A stretch of DNA of 64,000 nt, taken from Lewinellaceae bacterium. Its GTDB lineage: Bacteria > Bacteroidota > Bacteroidia > Chitinophagales > Saprospiraceae. How positions within the stretch are numbered: the stretch's first letter is position 1; the number at the start of each line of letters is the position of its first letter. The stretch lies in contig JACJYK010000002.1 of assembly GCA_020636135.1 (NCBI GenBank), positions 701,501 through 765,500 on the forward strand, written 5' to 3'. Below, piece after piece: positions 17,479 to 26,481 of this stretch. Below the pieces are notes generated by a model. It was not told the origin of the DNA, ran no database searches, and saw only the letters and a program-made list of their open reading frames with translations. The position numbers were made by a program, and so were the translations under genes.

Positions 17479-17539
17479 AAAGGCACCGTATTTATCGATA
17501 CAAAATACGATGCCTTTGAAAAACGATCTATTCTAAAAA

Positions 17540-18121
17540 CTATTTCCCGTTGGCAGCGGTGGCTTGTTTGATATCCTCCTTGCTGAATACGAGATTCAAA
17601 CTCATCTGTATCCGGTTTGGTACCAGGTCGAATGGAGGAGAGGTGATGAAGAAGTCACGGGGGTTGAAGTTGAAACTGCCTTTGAACGTGATCCAGTTAT
17701 CAGTATCCTCCCGTTTGTAGGTGATGGTCACCGGTTGAAAATGACCACGGAACTGAAGATTGCCTTTCACGTCGTATTTACCTTCACCCCGGTCAATGAC
17801 TTTATTCGTACGAAATTCCAGATCCGGAAAAGTGATACTGTACCCCAGCCATTCGAGGTAGCCGGCGTTCTGACCAATGAATGAATTAAGAGGAACGGTG
17901 AAGTTTAATTTCTCCACAGCAGCGGTGCTGTCATTCAATTCCAGGCTGCCCTGGATCAGATTGCTGGAGGCCCAGATGGGGTAAACCGGACCAAAAGGCA
18001 CCTCGTAGTGGATGCTGGTATGCAGATCAGGCTGAGCTGTGGCTGGCGCCGGTCCGGCGAACCAGGCCAGTGCCGATATGATGGCTACAATGGTGGCTTT
18101 CATGATGATTTGGTTTTGCAT
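17540..18121 (-). CDS. YceI-family periplasmic protein
   Basis: A 193-aa protein with a signal peptide ending in ATAQ (about residue 30; from the ATG at 18103, residue 7, it would be a standard length). The mature part has the YceI lipocalin-like pattern: alternating beta strands with the closing RxxFNPRDF.I-type segment and a central G.L.F.G...PVTI. YceI proteins bind long-chain isoprenoid lipids in the periplasm. It lies downstream of the helical lipoprotein gene, separated from it by a terminator hairpin, so it is probably transcribed separately. Confidence 0.75.
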   Translation of the reverse strand: MQNQIIMKATIVAIISALAWFAGPAPATAQPDLHTSIHYEVPFGPVYPIWASSNLIQGSLELNDSTAAVEKLNFTVPLNSFIGQNAGYLEWLGYSITFPDLEFRTNKVIDRGEGKYDVKGNLQFRGHFQPVTITYKREDTDNWITFKGSFNFNPRDFFITSPPFDLVPNRIQMSLNLVFSKEDIKQATAANGK

Positions 18122-18178
18122 TTAAATAATGATGGAGTAAAGCTTGCATCATAGTTGCCACGAAGACTTATTTATAAC

Positions 18179-18205
18179 TAAAACAGCCCCTGTGCGGGGG
18201 CTGTT
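18179..18205 (-). terminator. Rho-independent terminator
   Basis: Perfect 9-bp stem AACAGCCCC / GGGGCTGTT with a 6-nt loop (18182-18205), followed on the minus strand by TTTTAG. It lies 41 bp behind the lipoprotein gene 18247-18954. Confidence 0.7.
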
Positions 18206-18246
18206 CCGGGAAGGATCGGTTTAACACGATCTTAATTTGTTGAAAA

Positions 18247-18954
18247 TTATTTATTGCTGTTCTCGATGTCGTAGAGCTTTAGGAAGGACTCCAGAGCTGC
18301 CCGGTGGGCGTTGATCTGATCTTCTGTCACGGTCTCAAAATTGTTCATTTGGTCGATCAGGTTTTCACCATCACGAACGAGTTTTTCGGCTTCAACCTGC
18401 GCTTTACCAGTCAGGAATGGTGTTGCATTTTTCACGCTTTGGATGGCTTCAACGAAATTCGGATAATAGACCGAAGGCACCGGAATGGTGGTTTTGTATT
18501 CATCCATTCCGACTACATATTGTTGTACGACAGCTACCTGGGCTTTGGCAAATGCACGCTGTAAATCAAGGGTCTGAATCGTTTCTCCCTTTTCCATCCT
18601 GGAGGCTATGGTAAAAAGGTCGATCAAAGCATCATGTAATTTTTGCTGGCCGGCAGAATTCAGAAATTTACCTTCGTTGACCAGGGCATTGGCCCCTTCG
18701 CGGACAAAATTGGCGGACTCTTTCCACGATTTACTTTCGTAGGCCTTTAGGGCTTTGTCAAAATTGATCACGGACAGGTTTCCGTGTTTTACCCGCATAT
18801 TGGTAAACACATCACCGCGTTCCTGCGACACGTCTTCACCGTAAATGGATTCCTGGGTTAGGGGAGGAGTTACCTCTTCAGTAATTTGTTTTTTACATGC
18901 GGGAAATACCGACAATAACACCAACCCTGACACCATGCAAAATAACTTTTTCAT
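18247..18954 (-). CDS. Helical lipoprotein of unknown function
   Basis: A 235-aa protein with a lipoprotein signal ending SVFPAC (Cys20) followed by KK. The mature part is acidic, almost free of Cys and predicted mainly alpha-helical (repeated hydrophobic heptads, for example in 60-130 and 185-230). No domain recognised. It has its own terminator. The next upstream gene is the sigma factor, read in the same direction with a 98-bp gap, so co-regulation is possible but not shown. Confidence 0.65.
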   Translation of the reverse strand: MKKLFCMVSGLVLLSVFPACKKQITEEVTPPLTQESIYGEDVSQERGDVFTNMRVKHGNLSVINFDKALKAYESKSWKESANFVREGANALVNEGKFLNSAGQQKLHDALIDLFTIASRMEKGETIQTLDLQRAFAKAQVAVVQQYVVGMDEYKTTIPVPSVYYPNFVEAIQSVKNATPFLTGKAQVEAEKLVRDGENLIDQMNNFETVTEDQINAHRAALESFLKLYDIENSNK

Positions 18955-19052
18955 GGCTATTGGTTTTGATTATAAATGGTGCAATTGACATTATGAGGAA
19001 ACTATTAATCGTCTTCTTTATAACAAAATGGAAGGCTGAATAGGTTCCGGTA

Positions 19053-19622
19053 CTATGCCCGGGAAGATTGCCTTTGATAGTATTTTTCCATTTGATTACG
19101 GCCCCGCAGCAGGCGCATTTTTACGGCTGATTCGGATAGATGGAACGTGGCGCTTAATTCTTCGATGGTTTTTCCTTCGAGGTATTTCATGCGCATTATT
19201 TTGCCGGAAGGAATTTTCGATAATGCAGCAGGGATGCCGTCGATGATCCGCTCCCATTCTTTCTTTTCTTCCAGTTCGCGATCATCGGAAACCAGGTTAT
19301 TCGTGTCACTGATTTGCTCTTTGAAGACTTTATTTTGTTTTTTATGGAGGTTGGTCAGGTGATTGTGTGCAATGGTAAAGATCCAAGCCACCCATAATCC
19401 CGGATTTTTCAGAGAGTTCAGATTCTCATAGGCTTTGATAAAGATGTCCTGGGCTACGTCCTGTGCATCTTGTTCGTTGTGCAGCGCTTTGAGGCAATAG
19501 ATATACATCCGGTGGTAATATTTGGTATATAGCTTCTCAAATCCTGCCTGATCACCATTCAAAAAGGCATTGACCAGGGCTACATCTTCACTTTTTTGAG
19601 AATCCAGATATGCGTGTTTCAT
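19053..19622 (-). CDS. RNA polymerase sigma-70 family (ECF-type) factor
   Basis: A 189-aa sigma factor from the ATG at 19622. Region 2 (about 17-85: EKLYTKYYHRMYIYCLKAL...AQDVAQDIFIKAYENL) and region 4 (about 130-185: GKIMRMKYLEGKTIEEL...SESAVKMRLLRGR) are present and region 3 is absent, as in ECF factors. The frame is open a further 79 codons upstream, but that part is low-complexity and would overlap the histidine kinase gene, so the shorter start is taken. No anti-sigma (FecR or zinc-finger type) gene is adjacent, so control is unclear. Confidence 0.85.
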   Translation of the reverse strand: MKHAYLDSQKSEDVALVNAFLNGDQAGFEKLYTKYYHRMYIYCLKALHNEQDAQDVAQDIFIKAYENLNSLKNPGLWVAWIFTIAHNHLTNLHKKQNKVFKEQISDTNNLVSDDRELEEKKEWERIIDGIPAALSKIPSGKIMRMKYLEGKTIEELSATFHLSESAVKMRLLRGRNQMEKYYQRQSSRA

Positions 19623-19803
19623 GACTTGATCTTTTTGTTGTTTTAAAGGTATGCAGATCAGGATCCGGGTACCGGAATCTTCGTTGACTCCTGGACATGA
19701 ATCGTTGAATTCCGGAATTGGATCGGTGAGCTGGAAACAAAAGTGCAGGAGGATAACTATTCCGGTCCAATTTGGACATGGGAGGTGCGTCAGGGGTGAG
19801 AAG

Positions 19804-22203
19804 TCAGGCCGTGGCGTCGAGGTATTCGTTGCGGATAAAGGTGCTGGAAGAGATGGCATCGTCCTGTATACGGCGATGGAGTTGATGGAGGTAGTTCAGG
19901 TCGGGATCGGGCTTGGCGGCTTCCTTCTCCATTTCCTTCAGGTCGGCTCCCAGCGTAGCGGCAAAACCCATATAGGATGCCGTGCTTTGTAATGAGTGGG
20001 CGATCCGGCTCACTGCAGGAGTATCCGGCCGGGATAACGCTTTGTCCAGCTTTTCGAGGTCTGTCTTTACCTGGTCGAGAAAGATCGCAGCCATTTCCCG
20101 CAGGGTGTCCGGATTGTGTTGTGCCAGCTCTTCCACATAATTCCGGTCAAAGCCGGTATGATCCTGGTGGACGGATTCAGAAGCTGCTGGCATTCCGTCA
20201 TTATGAGTGCTTTTTCCGGTAGGGATGAATCGGTGGATCAGGCGCAGTAATTCTTCTTCACGGATGGGTTTTGAAATGTATTCATCCATGCCGTTACGGA
20301 TGCATTTTTCCCGTTCGCCGGCAAAGGCATGGGCGGTAGTGGCAATGATTTTGGTGTTCAGATGCAGTTCATTGCGGATTTTCTGGGCAGTCATATGGCC
20401 ATCCATTTCCGGCATCTGAATATCCATGAGGATGAGGTCAAATGGCTTTTCTCGCAGGATCTCCAAAGCCTCTCTTCCATTTTCGGCCAGGGAACATTGC
20501 AAGCCCCACCGGTTGAGCAGGATGTTGAGAATCCGCGCGTTCAGGACATTGTCTTCGACAACGAGGACATTGCCGCGGTGAAACCTTCCCGTAGCGGGGA
20601 TATCCTTCCTGGCGGCTTTCTTAGGGGCATGATCGGTCGCCACTTTATAGGGTATGGTGACAATAAAAGTTGTACCGGAATGTTCCACACTTTTTAGCTC
20701 GATCGTTCCACCCTGTAGTTCAACCAATTGTTTGGAGATGGTCAGGCCCAGGCCGGTCCCTCCGAATGTGCGTGTGGTCTCGGGCGTAGCTTGAGTAAAC
20801 CGCTCAAAGATGCGGTCGATTTGATCTGCCGGAATCCCAATACCGGTATCGGAAATGGTAAATACGACCTTTTGTATCTGCTGATCGCGGCCGGCATCGG
20901 CTATGTCCAGGGTCACAGCTCCCTGTTTGGTGAATTTGAAGGAATTACCCAATAAATTGATCAGGATCTGGGTGAGACGGGTCGGATCTCCCTTCAGATG
21001 GGTGGGCAAGCCGGCATCGATATGTACGGTGAATAACAGTTGATCCCGGGAGCGGAATTGAAAGAGTTGCTGGACGGCCTGGATTACTTCGGTAAGACTG
21101 AAAGGTATTTCTTCGAGCTTTAATGCACCCGCTTCAATTTTTGAGAAATCCAGGATGTCATTGACGATAGACAGCAGGTTCTCGCTGCTCATGCGGATAT
21201 TCTGGATGAAATCCTGCTGATCCTTGTTGACGGGGGTATGTCCGAGTGATTCTGAAAAACCGAGGATGGCATTCAGCGGGGTCCTGATCTCATGGCTCAT
21301 ATTGGCCATAAATTGTTCTTTGAGCAGGCTGGATTTTTCGGCTTCCTGCCACGCTTTATTCAGTTCCGATTCCAGTTTCTTACGCTCGGTAAAATTGTAA
21401 ACGGTCGAACGACTATACAAAAACTGATGGTCGCTATCGTAGACTGCTTTGGCACTGTGCAGGACAGGGATCGTATCACCGCGTTTATTGATGAGGATGC
21501 TTTCCTCGCCATTGATTTCTCCGTCCCGGATCAGCGTTTGCAGGGTTTCATTAAAATGCGGGCGGCTCTCCCGCGGTAATAGTGAAGCAAAGTTCATCTT
21601 GCCGATCACCTCATTGGCCTGATACCCGAGCCACTCTAATTCGGTGGCATTCATCTCAATGATCAATCCGTTTGCGTCGATGGAATGGTAGCCGATCGGA
21701 GCGTGATTATACAGGTCTTTGGTGTAGATGACCAGATCATCCAGTTGCTCGATCTGCCGCTTGCGCTCCTGTTCCGAAGCATGCAGTTTGGCCAGTACTT
21801 CCTGCTGTTTGCGGAGTGAATAACGCATGTACCACAGGGTGAAGAGACCCAGTGCCACGACGAAAAAAACAGCTAAGAAATTTATGGTTTGCGATTGATA
21901 GGCATTGTCCAGCAGCCGGCGGACCAGCTCGACATGACCTTCTTTGGGGTACTGCAGCAGGAAGTGCGTTACACTCCGGTCGAAGATGAATGAAATGCAA
22001 AAAACGATCAACGGGAGGGCAACTAAAACAGCCAGCAGGATAAACAGGTACCGGTTATTTTTTGGGGGAGCGAGAATGTCCTCCACCTCGTGAATAGGCT
22101 CCTGTTGCTTTGCCATTTTGGATTGTTTAGCCATGTGGTAAGCGCTGGCGGACCACGGTTTTTGGTCCATTAACAAATGCTGATCTGAATAACGAAGTAA
22201 CAT
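19804..22203 (-). CDS. Hybrid histidine kinase (PAS, HisKA, HATPase, receiver, Hpt)
   Basis: A 799-aa membrane sensor kinase. Two membrane helices (about 53-74 and 108-128) flank a short periplasmic loop. Then come a coiled coil, a PAS domain (~160-270), HisKA with MSHEIRTPLN (phosphorylated His about 301), HATPase (DTGIGIP, FGGTGLGL), a receiver with DIQMPEMDG (Asp about 592) and a C-terminal Hpt domain with AHSLQST (His about 735). It therefore contains a complete His-Asp-His relay and needs an external receiver, for which the LytTR gene just upstream is the obvious candidate. In-frame ATGs at residues 12, 24 and 30 are alternative starts. Confidence 0.88.
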   Translation of the reverse strand: MLLRYSDQHLLMDQKPWSASAYHMAKQSKMAKQQEPIHEVEDILAPPKNNRYLFILLAVLVALPLIVFCISFIFDRSVTHFLLQYPKEGHVELVRRLLDNAYQSQTINFLAVFFVVALGLFTLWYMRYSLRKQQEVLAKLHASEQERKRQIEQLDDLVIYTKDLYNHAPIGYHSIDANGLIIEMNATELEWLGYQANEVIGKMNFASLLPRESRPHFNETLQTLIRDGEINGEESILINKRGDTIPVLHSAKAVYDSDHQFLYSRSTVYNFTERKKLESELNKAWQEAEKSSLLKEQFMANMSHEIRTPLNAILGFSESLGHTPVNKDQQDFIQNIRMSSENLLSIVNDILDFSKIEAGALKLEEIPFSLTEVIQAVQQLFQFRSRDQLLFTVHIDAGLPTHLKGDPTRLTQILINLLGNSFKFTKQGAVTLDIADAGRDQQIQKVVFTISDTGIGIPADQIDRIFERFTQATPETTRTFGGTGLGLTISKQLVELQGGTIELKSVEHSGTTFIVTIPYKVATDHAPKKAARKDIPATGRFHRGNVLVVEDNVLNARILNILLNRWGLQCSLAENGREALEILREKPFDLILMDIQMPEMDGHMTAQKIRNELHLNTKIIATTAHAFAGEREKCIRNGMDEYISKPIREEELLRLIHRFIPTGKSTHNDGMPAASESVHQDHTGFDRNYVEELAQHNPDTLREMAAIFLDQVKTDLEKLDKALSRPDTPAVSRIAHSLQSTASYMGFAATLGADLKEMEKEAAKPDPDLNYLHQLHRRIQDDAISSSTFIRNEYLDATA

Positions 22204-22280
22204 GGATTTGCTGAAACTCTATCCAAAAGACAAAGCATTCGTTCCAGGTCACGGTTGCCCTGCTGCCAGGCATCTTCAAG

Positions 22281-22976
22281 TTACAAAACATTCATCTTCT
22301 CCATCAGATCGGCCTTATAACGCTCACTGACCGGGATCAGATGTTCGTTGATCTGCAGGGAGTTTTCTTCCAGATTGGCAATCTTCGAGATCTGGACAAT
22401 ATAACTGCGGTGCACCCGGGTAAAAAGGTGTTCGGGAATCTTCTGTTCAATGGCTTTGAGCGTGCTGTGTACCGGCAATTTTTTTCCGGGAGTGACGATA
22501 ACCACATAATCGCCCATTGCCTGTAAATAAAGGACATCATCCCAGTCAACCCGTGTAAGTTGATTGTTTACACGGGCAAAAAAGTAGTTTTTTGATTCCG
22601 GCGACCTGTGTTGTTTTGGCTCGGAGTCCTGCCATTCTTCCGCCCGTGCGACTGCCTGCAACAATCTCGGCAGGGTGATCGGTTTGACCAGATAATCGAC
22701 CACCTGGAGCTGAAACCCCTGCACCGCATAGTCTGTTTTCGCCGTAATGAGAATGATCATGGGCGGATTGGTCAGGCTTTCGATCAGTTCCAGGCCGGAC
22801 ATGCCCGGCATCTCCACATCCAGGAGGAGCAGGTCAACGGATTCTTTTTGCAGGTGATTAAAAGCGTCGATGGCTACGGCATATTCGCCACAGATCTCCA
22901 GTTCCTTGATTTGTTTGACCATATTGCGCAACACGGTGCGCGCCATGGTATTGTCGTCCACGATCAGGCACTTCAC
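22281..22976 (-). CDS. LytTR-type response regulator
   Basis: A 231-aa regulator from a GTG at 22976 (VKCLIVDDNTMAR). Receiver: acidic DD at 7-8, phospho-acceptor Asp53 in LLLDVEMPG, TAK and VKPI further on. The LytTR DNA-binding domain (~135-231) has YFFARVNNQLTRV...YLQAMGDYVVI and HRSYIVQ. The frame is open upstream to 23150, but that stretch contains the terminator of the next gene (23096-23130), so coding there is very unlikely. It lies 77 bp upstream of the hybrid kinase, and the pair probably forms one signalling unit. Confidence 0.85.
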   Translation of the reverse strand: MKCLIVDDNTMARTVLRNMVKQIKELEICGEYAVAIDAFNHLQKESVDLLLLDVEMPGMSGLELIESLTNPPMIILITAKTDYAVQGFQLQVVDYLVKPITLPRLLQAVARAEEWQDSEPKQHRSPESKNYFFARVNNQLTRVDWDDVLYLQAMGDYVVIVTPGKKLPVHSTLKAIEQKIPEHLFTRVHRSYIVQISKIANLEENSLQINEHLIPVSERYKADLMEKMNVL

Positions 22977-23095
22977 AAATACCGGTATTAAAGTTTGGTA
23001 CGCTAAATTACGAAAACAAGGACTTTGTCCTGCTGGTTCATGCCGGGCTCGTTTTTTGTCGCGATACAGGATTAAGGGTAGACTGAGATTGACGA

Positions 23096-23130
23096 GCAAT
23101 AAAAAAGGGTGACCGGAGGGACACCCTTTT
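23096..23130 (-). terminator. Rho-independent terminator of the first PepSY-like gene
   Basis: Perfect 9-bp stem (23103-23111 AAAAGGGTG with 23122-23130 CACCCTTTT), 10-nt loop, followed on the minus strand by TTTTTTATT. It sits 27 bp behind the gene at 23157. Confidence 0.85.
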
Positions 23131-23156
23131 GAAATATGATAACGGACCAATAGATT

Positions 23157-23702
23157 CTACATGGCTTTTTCCATCCGTTTGGTCATTTCCCGGCCGCTTT
23201 CATCGATGGTTAAGTGCATTTTTTGATTGCCTTTTTTCAATTCGATGCGGTAGAATGGCCGGGTCATGTCGTTCTTGTTGATGGTGATTCGTTCGAAGTC
23301 GGAATTTACGTTCCATCCGGGGTATAGATTACCGACTGCTTTTGCCACCGCTTCAGGTAAAGGCTTGTTCTTATAATACTCCCGGGCGGAAACCAGATTG
23401 CCTTCATTGTCGTAAAGGGCGCTGGCGTTAAAATGATCGCCTTTCAGGTAGATTTGATAGGTCTGCTGATTGCCCTCATCTTCATCGCCGTTGAGTACAA
23501 AACTGCCGGCGACAATTTCACCAGGAACGGATTGAAAATGGCTCGCGATCATTTTCGGAAAATCTTTTTCGATTGCTTTTAATACTTCCTGTGGGACATC
23601 TCCTTTTTTGATTTCAGCTGTAAATAGTTGGGTATTGTTTTGAGCCAGCAGGCTCGTCATCATGGTCAGTGATAGTACTAGGAACAGAGCTGATTTTTTC
23701 AT
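23157..23702 (-). CDS. PepSY-like secreted protein, tandem copy A
   Basis: A 181-aa exported protein with a signal peptide ending LLAQ (~20). Two repeats of a PepSY-like beta-lactamase-inhibitor-type fold appear: EVLKAIEKDFPKM...SYxYQIYLKG and AVAKAVGNLYPGW...YRIELKKGN. About 55-60 percent of positions match copy B. Such small Bacteroidota proteins often sit with two-component or stress genes; their ligand is unknown. Its promoter region carries the motif shared with copy B and htrA (23836-23855). It has its own terminator. Confidence 0.7.
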   Translation of the reverse strand: MKKSALFLVLSLTMMTSLLAQNNTQLFTAEIKKGDVPQEVLKAIEKDFPKMIASHFQSVPGEIVAGSFVLNGDEDEGNQQTYQIYLKGDHFNASALYDNEGNLVSAREYYKNKPLPEAVAKAVGNLYPGWNVNSDFERITINKNDMTRPFYRIELKKGNQKMHLTIDESGREMTKRMEKAM

Positions 23703-23835
23703 TGGATTAATAATTTGTGGATCATAAAATTTGGTCCCTGTTAATAAATGATGATTCGCAAAAATGTCCTGTAATTTGTCAGAATGAATGATTGCGAAAT
23801 CTGTTTAAAGGACAACGGGAGTGGAAGCTGTCACT

Positions 23836-23855
23836 GATTTTAATACAATATTAAC
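23836..23855 (-). promoter_or_regulatory. Shared 20-bp motif, site 1 (PepSY copy A)
   Basis: On the minus strand GTTAATATTGTATTAAAATC fits GTTAAnnTTnnnTTAAAnTC. Two TTAA half-sites start 11 bp apart, the spacing of OmpR/PhoB-type direct repeats. The motif lies 133 bp upstream of the ATG. The same pattern is found upstream of copy B and htrA. Confidence 0.6.
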
Positions 23856-23964
23856 GGTGCATGAGCAGGTATTTTGGTTTAGAGAAATGGAAATATTTAA
23901 TCTAATTAATAATACATTGGATGAAGACATGTCATTGATTAATCGGACCACTGCATGGGCCGGT

Positions 23965-23998
23965 AATAAAAAAGGACGCCTTTATTAAAAGCGTCCTT
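23965..23998 (-). terminator. Rho-independent terminator of the second PepSY-like gene
   Basis: Perfect 8-bp stem AAGGACGC (23972-23979) / GCGTCCTT (23991-23998) followed on the minus strand by TTTTTTATTA; 28 bp behind the stop of copy B. Confidence 0.85.
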
Positions 23999-24026
23999 CT
24001 TCGTGATTAGTGAAGAACTGAAAAGA

Positions 24027-24572
24027 CTACATGGTATTTATTGACTGCTTGCCTACTTCCTTGCCGTATTCATCGAAGGTAACACGGTTTTTTTCATGGC
24101 CTTTCTTTAACTGAATGCGGTAATAGGGATGCATATCGTCATTCTGATTGATTGTGATTTTCTCATAATCGGAGCTCAGTGACCAGCCCGGATACATCTG
24201 GCCGATGGCTCTGGATACCGCTTCCGGCAGTGGTTTGTTTTTCCAGAATTCTTTGGCGGATATCAGGTGCCCTTGCCCGTCATACAATGCATTTGCCTCA
24301 AATCCATTTGCTTCCAGAAAGATCTGATAGGTCTGATCATTGTACGGCATGTCATTATTATTCAGCACAAAAGTGCCGTTGATAAATTCTCCGGGAACCG
24401 ACTGGAATCGCTTGGCTATCATGGTGGGAAAGTCTTTTTCCAGCGCTTTCAGGATGTCCCTGGGTAATTCACCTTTTTTGATTTCCGCAGTAAACAGTTC
24501 ACTATTTTCCTGTGCCATTAGGCCGGAAAAAGCGACCATAGAAAATGCCAGAATAAATGCTAACTTTTTCAT
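24027..24572 (-). CDS. PepSY-like secreted protein, tandem copy B
   Basis: A 181-aa protein, identical in length to copy A and collinear with it (shared blocks LFTAEIKKG, QSVPGE, TYQI, NKPLPEAV, YPGW, ITIN). Signal peptide ends LMAQ. The two copies lie head-to-tail, each with its own motif-bearing upstream region and its own terminator. The whole transcription unit, not only the ORF, was therefore duplicated. Function unknown; periplasmic or secreted. Confidence 0.7.
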   Translation of the reverse strand: MKKLAFILAFSMVAFSGLMAQENSELFTAEIKKGELPRDILKALEKDFPTMIAKRFQSVPGEFINGTFVLNNNDMPYNDQTYQIFLEANGFEANALYDGQGHLISAKEFWKNKPLPEAVSRAIGQMYPGWSLSSDYEKITINQNDDMHPYYRIQLKKGHEKNRVTFDEYGKEVGKQSINTM

Positions 24573-24678
24573 TTTAAAGAATTTAAAGGTTTCATTTTAG
24601 AAGCCGGTTTAAAAATAATTCGATCGATTACAGGAATCGATTTCTATTGAAAGGACATGCTGAATATTCATCGTCACG

Positions 24679-24698
24679 GATTTTAATATAACCTTAAC
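24679..24698 (-). promoter_or_regulatory. Shared 20-bp motif, site 2 (PepSY copy B)
   Basis: Minus strand GTTAAGGTTATATTAAAATC fits GTTAAnnTTnnnTTAAAnTC, 106 bp upstream of the copy B ATG. The flank GTGAC on its downstream side is also shared with site 1. Confidence 0.6.
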
Positions 24699-24699
24699 C

Positions 24700-24762
24700 G
24701 GGAAAAAGGGGAAAAAGGGGAAAGGAAAAGTGGAAAAGGGGTGAAGGGGAAAGGGTGATGGG
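24700..24762 (+). other. Purine-only tract with G-quadruplex potential
   Basis: A run of G and A with very few pyrimidines. Bases 24738-24762 hold four tracts of three or more G separated by TGAA, AAA and TGAT, which meets the usual G3+N1-7 quadruplex rule. It lies between the copy B regulatory motif and the htrA terminator, in DNA without genes. Confidence 0.5.
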
Positions 24763-24779
24763 TATGGAGTGGTAAGCCT

Positions 24780-24822
24780 AAAAATGCAAAGCGCGCCTTC
24801 GGGCGAAGGCACGCATTTGCAT
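24780..24822 (-). terminator. Terminator of htrA
   Basis: A long imperfect hairpin (24784-24800 with 24805-24822; GCCTTC-gggc-GAAGGC at the tip, ATGCAAA/TTTGCAT at the base, one mismatch and a bulge), followed on the minus strand by TTTTTAGG. It lies 47 bp behind the htrA stop. Confidence 0.7.
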
Positions 24823-24868
24823 AACAAAAGTTAGAACCAACAATTCAAAAATGACTGCAACTATATTT

Positions 24869-26389
24869 TTAGAGGCCGAGTCCGAAATAATAAGTTTCTG
24901 GACTGTTCGGATAACGTCCTTCGATGAGGACTCCTCCTTTTTTGTGATCCAGTATTTTGGTCAGGTCATCGACGCTGGTGACTGATTTACCGTCAACTTT
25001 GGTTACGATGAACCCTTCCTGGATATCGGTTTGATTGGCTAGTTTGCCATCGGTAATACCGGTTACTTTGAGGCCTCCATCCAGGTCGAGCTGCTTTGCT
25101 TCCTGCTTGCTCAGCGGCTCAAAGGATGCTCCCAGTTTGGCCATGACTTCAGATGGCGCTTCTTTTTTAATGATATCGGTATTGCCCTCACGGTTTTTCA
25201 GGGTGACTGCGATATTCTTTTCTTCCCCTTTCCGTCTGACCGTCAGATCTACTTTTTCACCCGGACGGTGACGACCGATCATCTCCAGTAATTTGGGAGA
25301 GGTAGGTGTTTGAACTCCGTCGGCAGCAATGATCACGTCGCCCACTTTGATGCCGGCTTCTTCAGCTGAAGAGTTGGCGGTCAGGCTGTCCACATAGACG
25401 CCGATGGTCGAGTTCAATCCTTTATCCTTGGCCAGATTACCGTCGATGTTGCGGATCATGGCACCAATAAATCCTCTCTGGACAACACCAAATTCTTTCA
25501 GGTCAGAGACCACCTTGCGCACGATATTGCTGGGTATGGCAAACCCATAGCCGGCATATGCTCCGGTAGGAGAGGCAATGGCGGAGTTGATTCCGACCAG
25601 TTGACCCTGCAGGTTAACCAATGCGCCGCCCGAGTTACCCGGGTTAATGGCTGCGTCGGTTTGAATGAAGGATTCGATCGGCGTCTTGTCCTGCATGATG
25701 TTGATGTTCCGTGCCTTGGCACTTACGATCCCCGCTGTAACGGTGGATTCCAGGTTGAACGGGTTACCTACGGCGACGACCCATTCACCGACCTTGATCT
25801 GATCGGAATTGAAGAAATCAATAGCCGGCAGGTCATTTGCCTTGATCTTGATTAAGGCTACATCCGTAGATGGATCGGTGCCGATCACTTCGGCATCGTA
25901 AATTTCATGGTCATTCAAGGTGACCGATAGCTCATCCGCATCTGCTACCACGTGATTATTGGTTACGATATAACCATCCGGACTGATGATCACGCCGGAT
26001 CCGCTTCCCTGCTGGATCCGTTCGTCACCCTGACCGTTTGAACGATCATCCTGATCGTCTCCCTGGGGATAGCCAAAAAATTGGCGGAACGGATCGGGAA
26101 GGCCGCGAAGATCAAATCCATTGGCCATTTCACGATCCTTGACATGCATAGTGGCCTGAATGTGAACTACGCTGGGCAGGGCTTTTTCCGCAGCGAAGGA
26201 GAAATCGAAGGTGGGCGTACTGGAATTTGCATCCGACCCTGCAACCGGCATACTGGCTACCTGTGCAAAGGAATTGGATGGTATGGTTTTTATCTGTACT
26301 TCCTTGCCAAACCCGAGCAATTTTGCCCCTCCGAGGGTGACAGCACCGCCGAGTATGGCTGCAAATACATAGATTGCGAAGCGTTTCAT
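24869..26389 (-). CDS. htrA: HtrA/DegP-family periplasmic serine protease
   Basis: A 506-aa protein from ATG 26389 (MKRFAIYVF, a normal signal/anchor); an in-frame ATG at 26419 adds ten hydrophilic residues. Trypsin-like domain with the triad His in VTNNHVV (about residue 145), Asp in STDVALIKI (about 175) and Ser in NPGNSGGAL (about 252). Two PDZ domains follow (about 285-380 and 405-500). It degrades and refolds damaged envelope proteins. The acidic, Gln/Asp-rich insert between the N-terminus and the protease core (DDQDDRSNGQGD) is typical of Bacteroidota homologues. The promoter region carries the motif also found at the PepSY-like genes. Confidence 0.92.
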   Translation of the reverse strand: MKRFAIYVFAAILGGAVTLGGAKLLGFGKEVQIKTIPSNSFAQVASMPVAGSDANSSTPTFDFSFAAEKALPSVVHIQATMHVKDREMANGFDLRGLPDPFRQFFGYPQGDDQDDRSNGQGDERIQQGSGSGVIISPDGYIVTNNHVVADADELSVTLNDHEIYDAEVIGTDPSTDVALIKIKANDLPAIDFFNSDQIKVGEWVVAVGNPFNLESTVTAGIVSAKARNINIMQDKTPIESFIQTDAAINPGNSGGALVNLQGQLVGINSAIASPTGAYAGYGFAIPSNIVRKVVSDLKEFGVVQRGFIGAMIRNIDGNLAKDKGLNSTIGVYVDSLTANSSAEEAGIKVGDVIIAADGVQTPTSPKLLEMIGRHRPGEKVDLTVRRKGEEKNIAVTLKNREGNTDIIKKEAPSEVMAKLGASFEPLSKQEAKQLDLDGGLKVTGITDGKLANQTDIQEGFIVTKVDGKSVTSVDDLTKILDHKKGGVLIEGRYPNSPETYYFGLGL

Positions 26390-26481
26390 AACTCTTTTAT
26401 TTTCGTTTGAAAAAGACATTTTTGGAATGGAATTGTAAGTGAAAGAACACGAAGCATCCCCGATGTCACCTTAAGACTTGT

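Noticed and set aside
19623..19859. 79-codon N-terminal extension of the sigma factor
   Set aside because: It overlaps the histidine kinase gene, is Pro/Ser/Thr-rich and precedes a normal ECF start.
22977..23150. N-terminal extension of the LytTR regulator
   Set aside because: It would contain a strong rho-independent terminator of the neighbouring gene, and the receiver domain begins exactly at the GTG at 22976.
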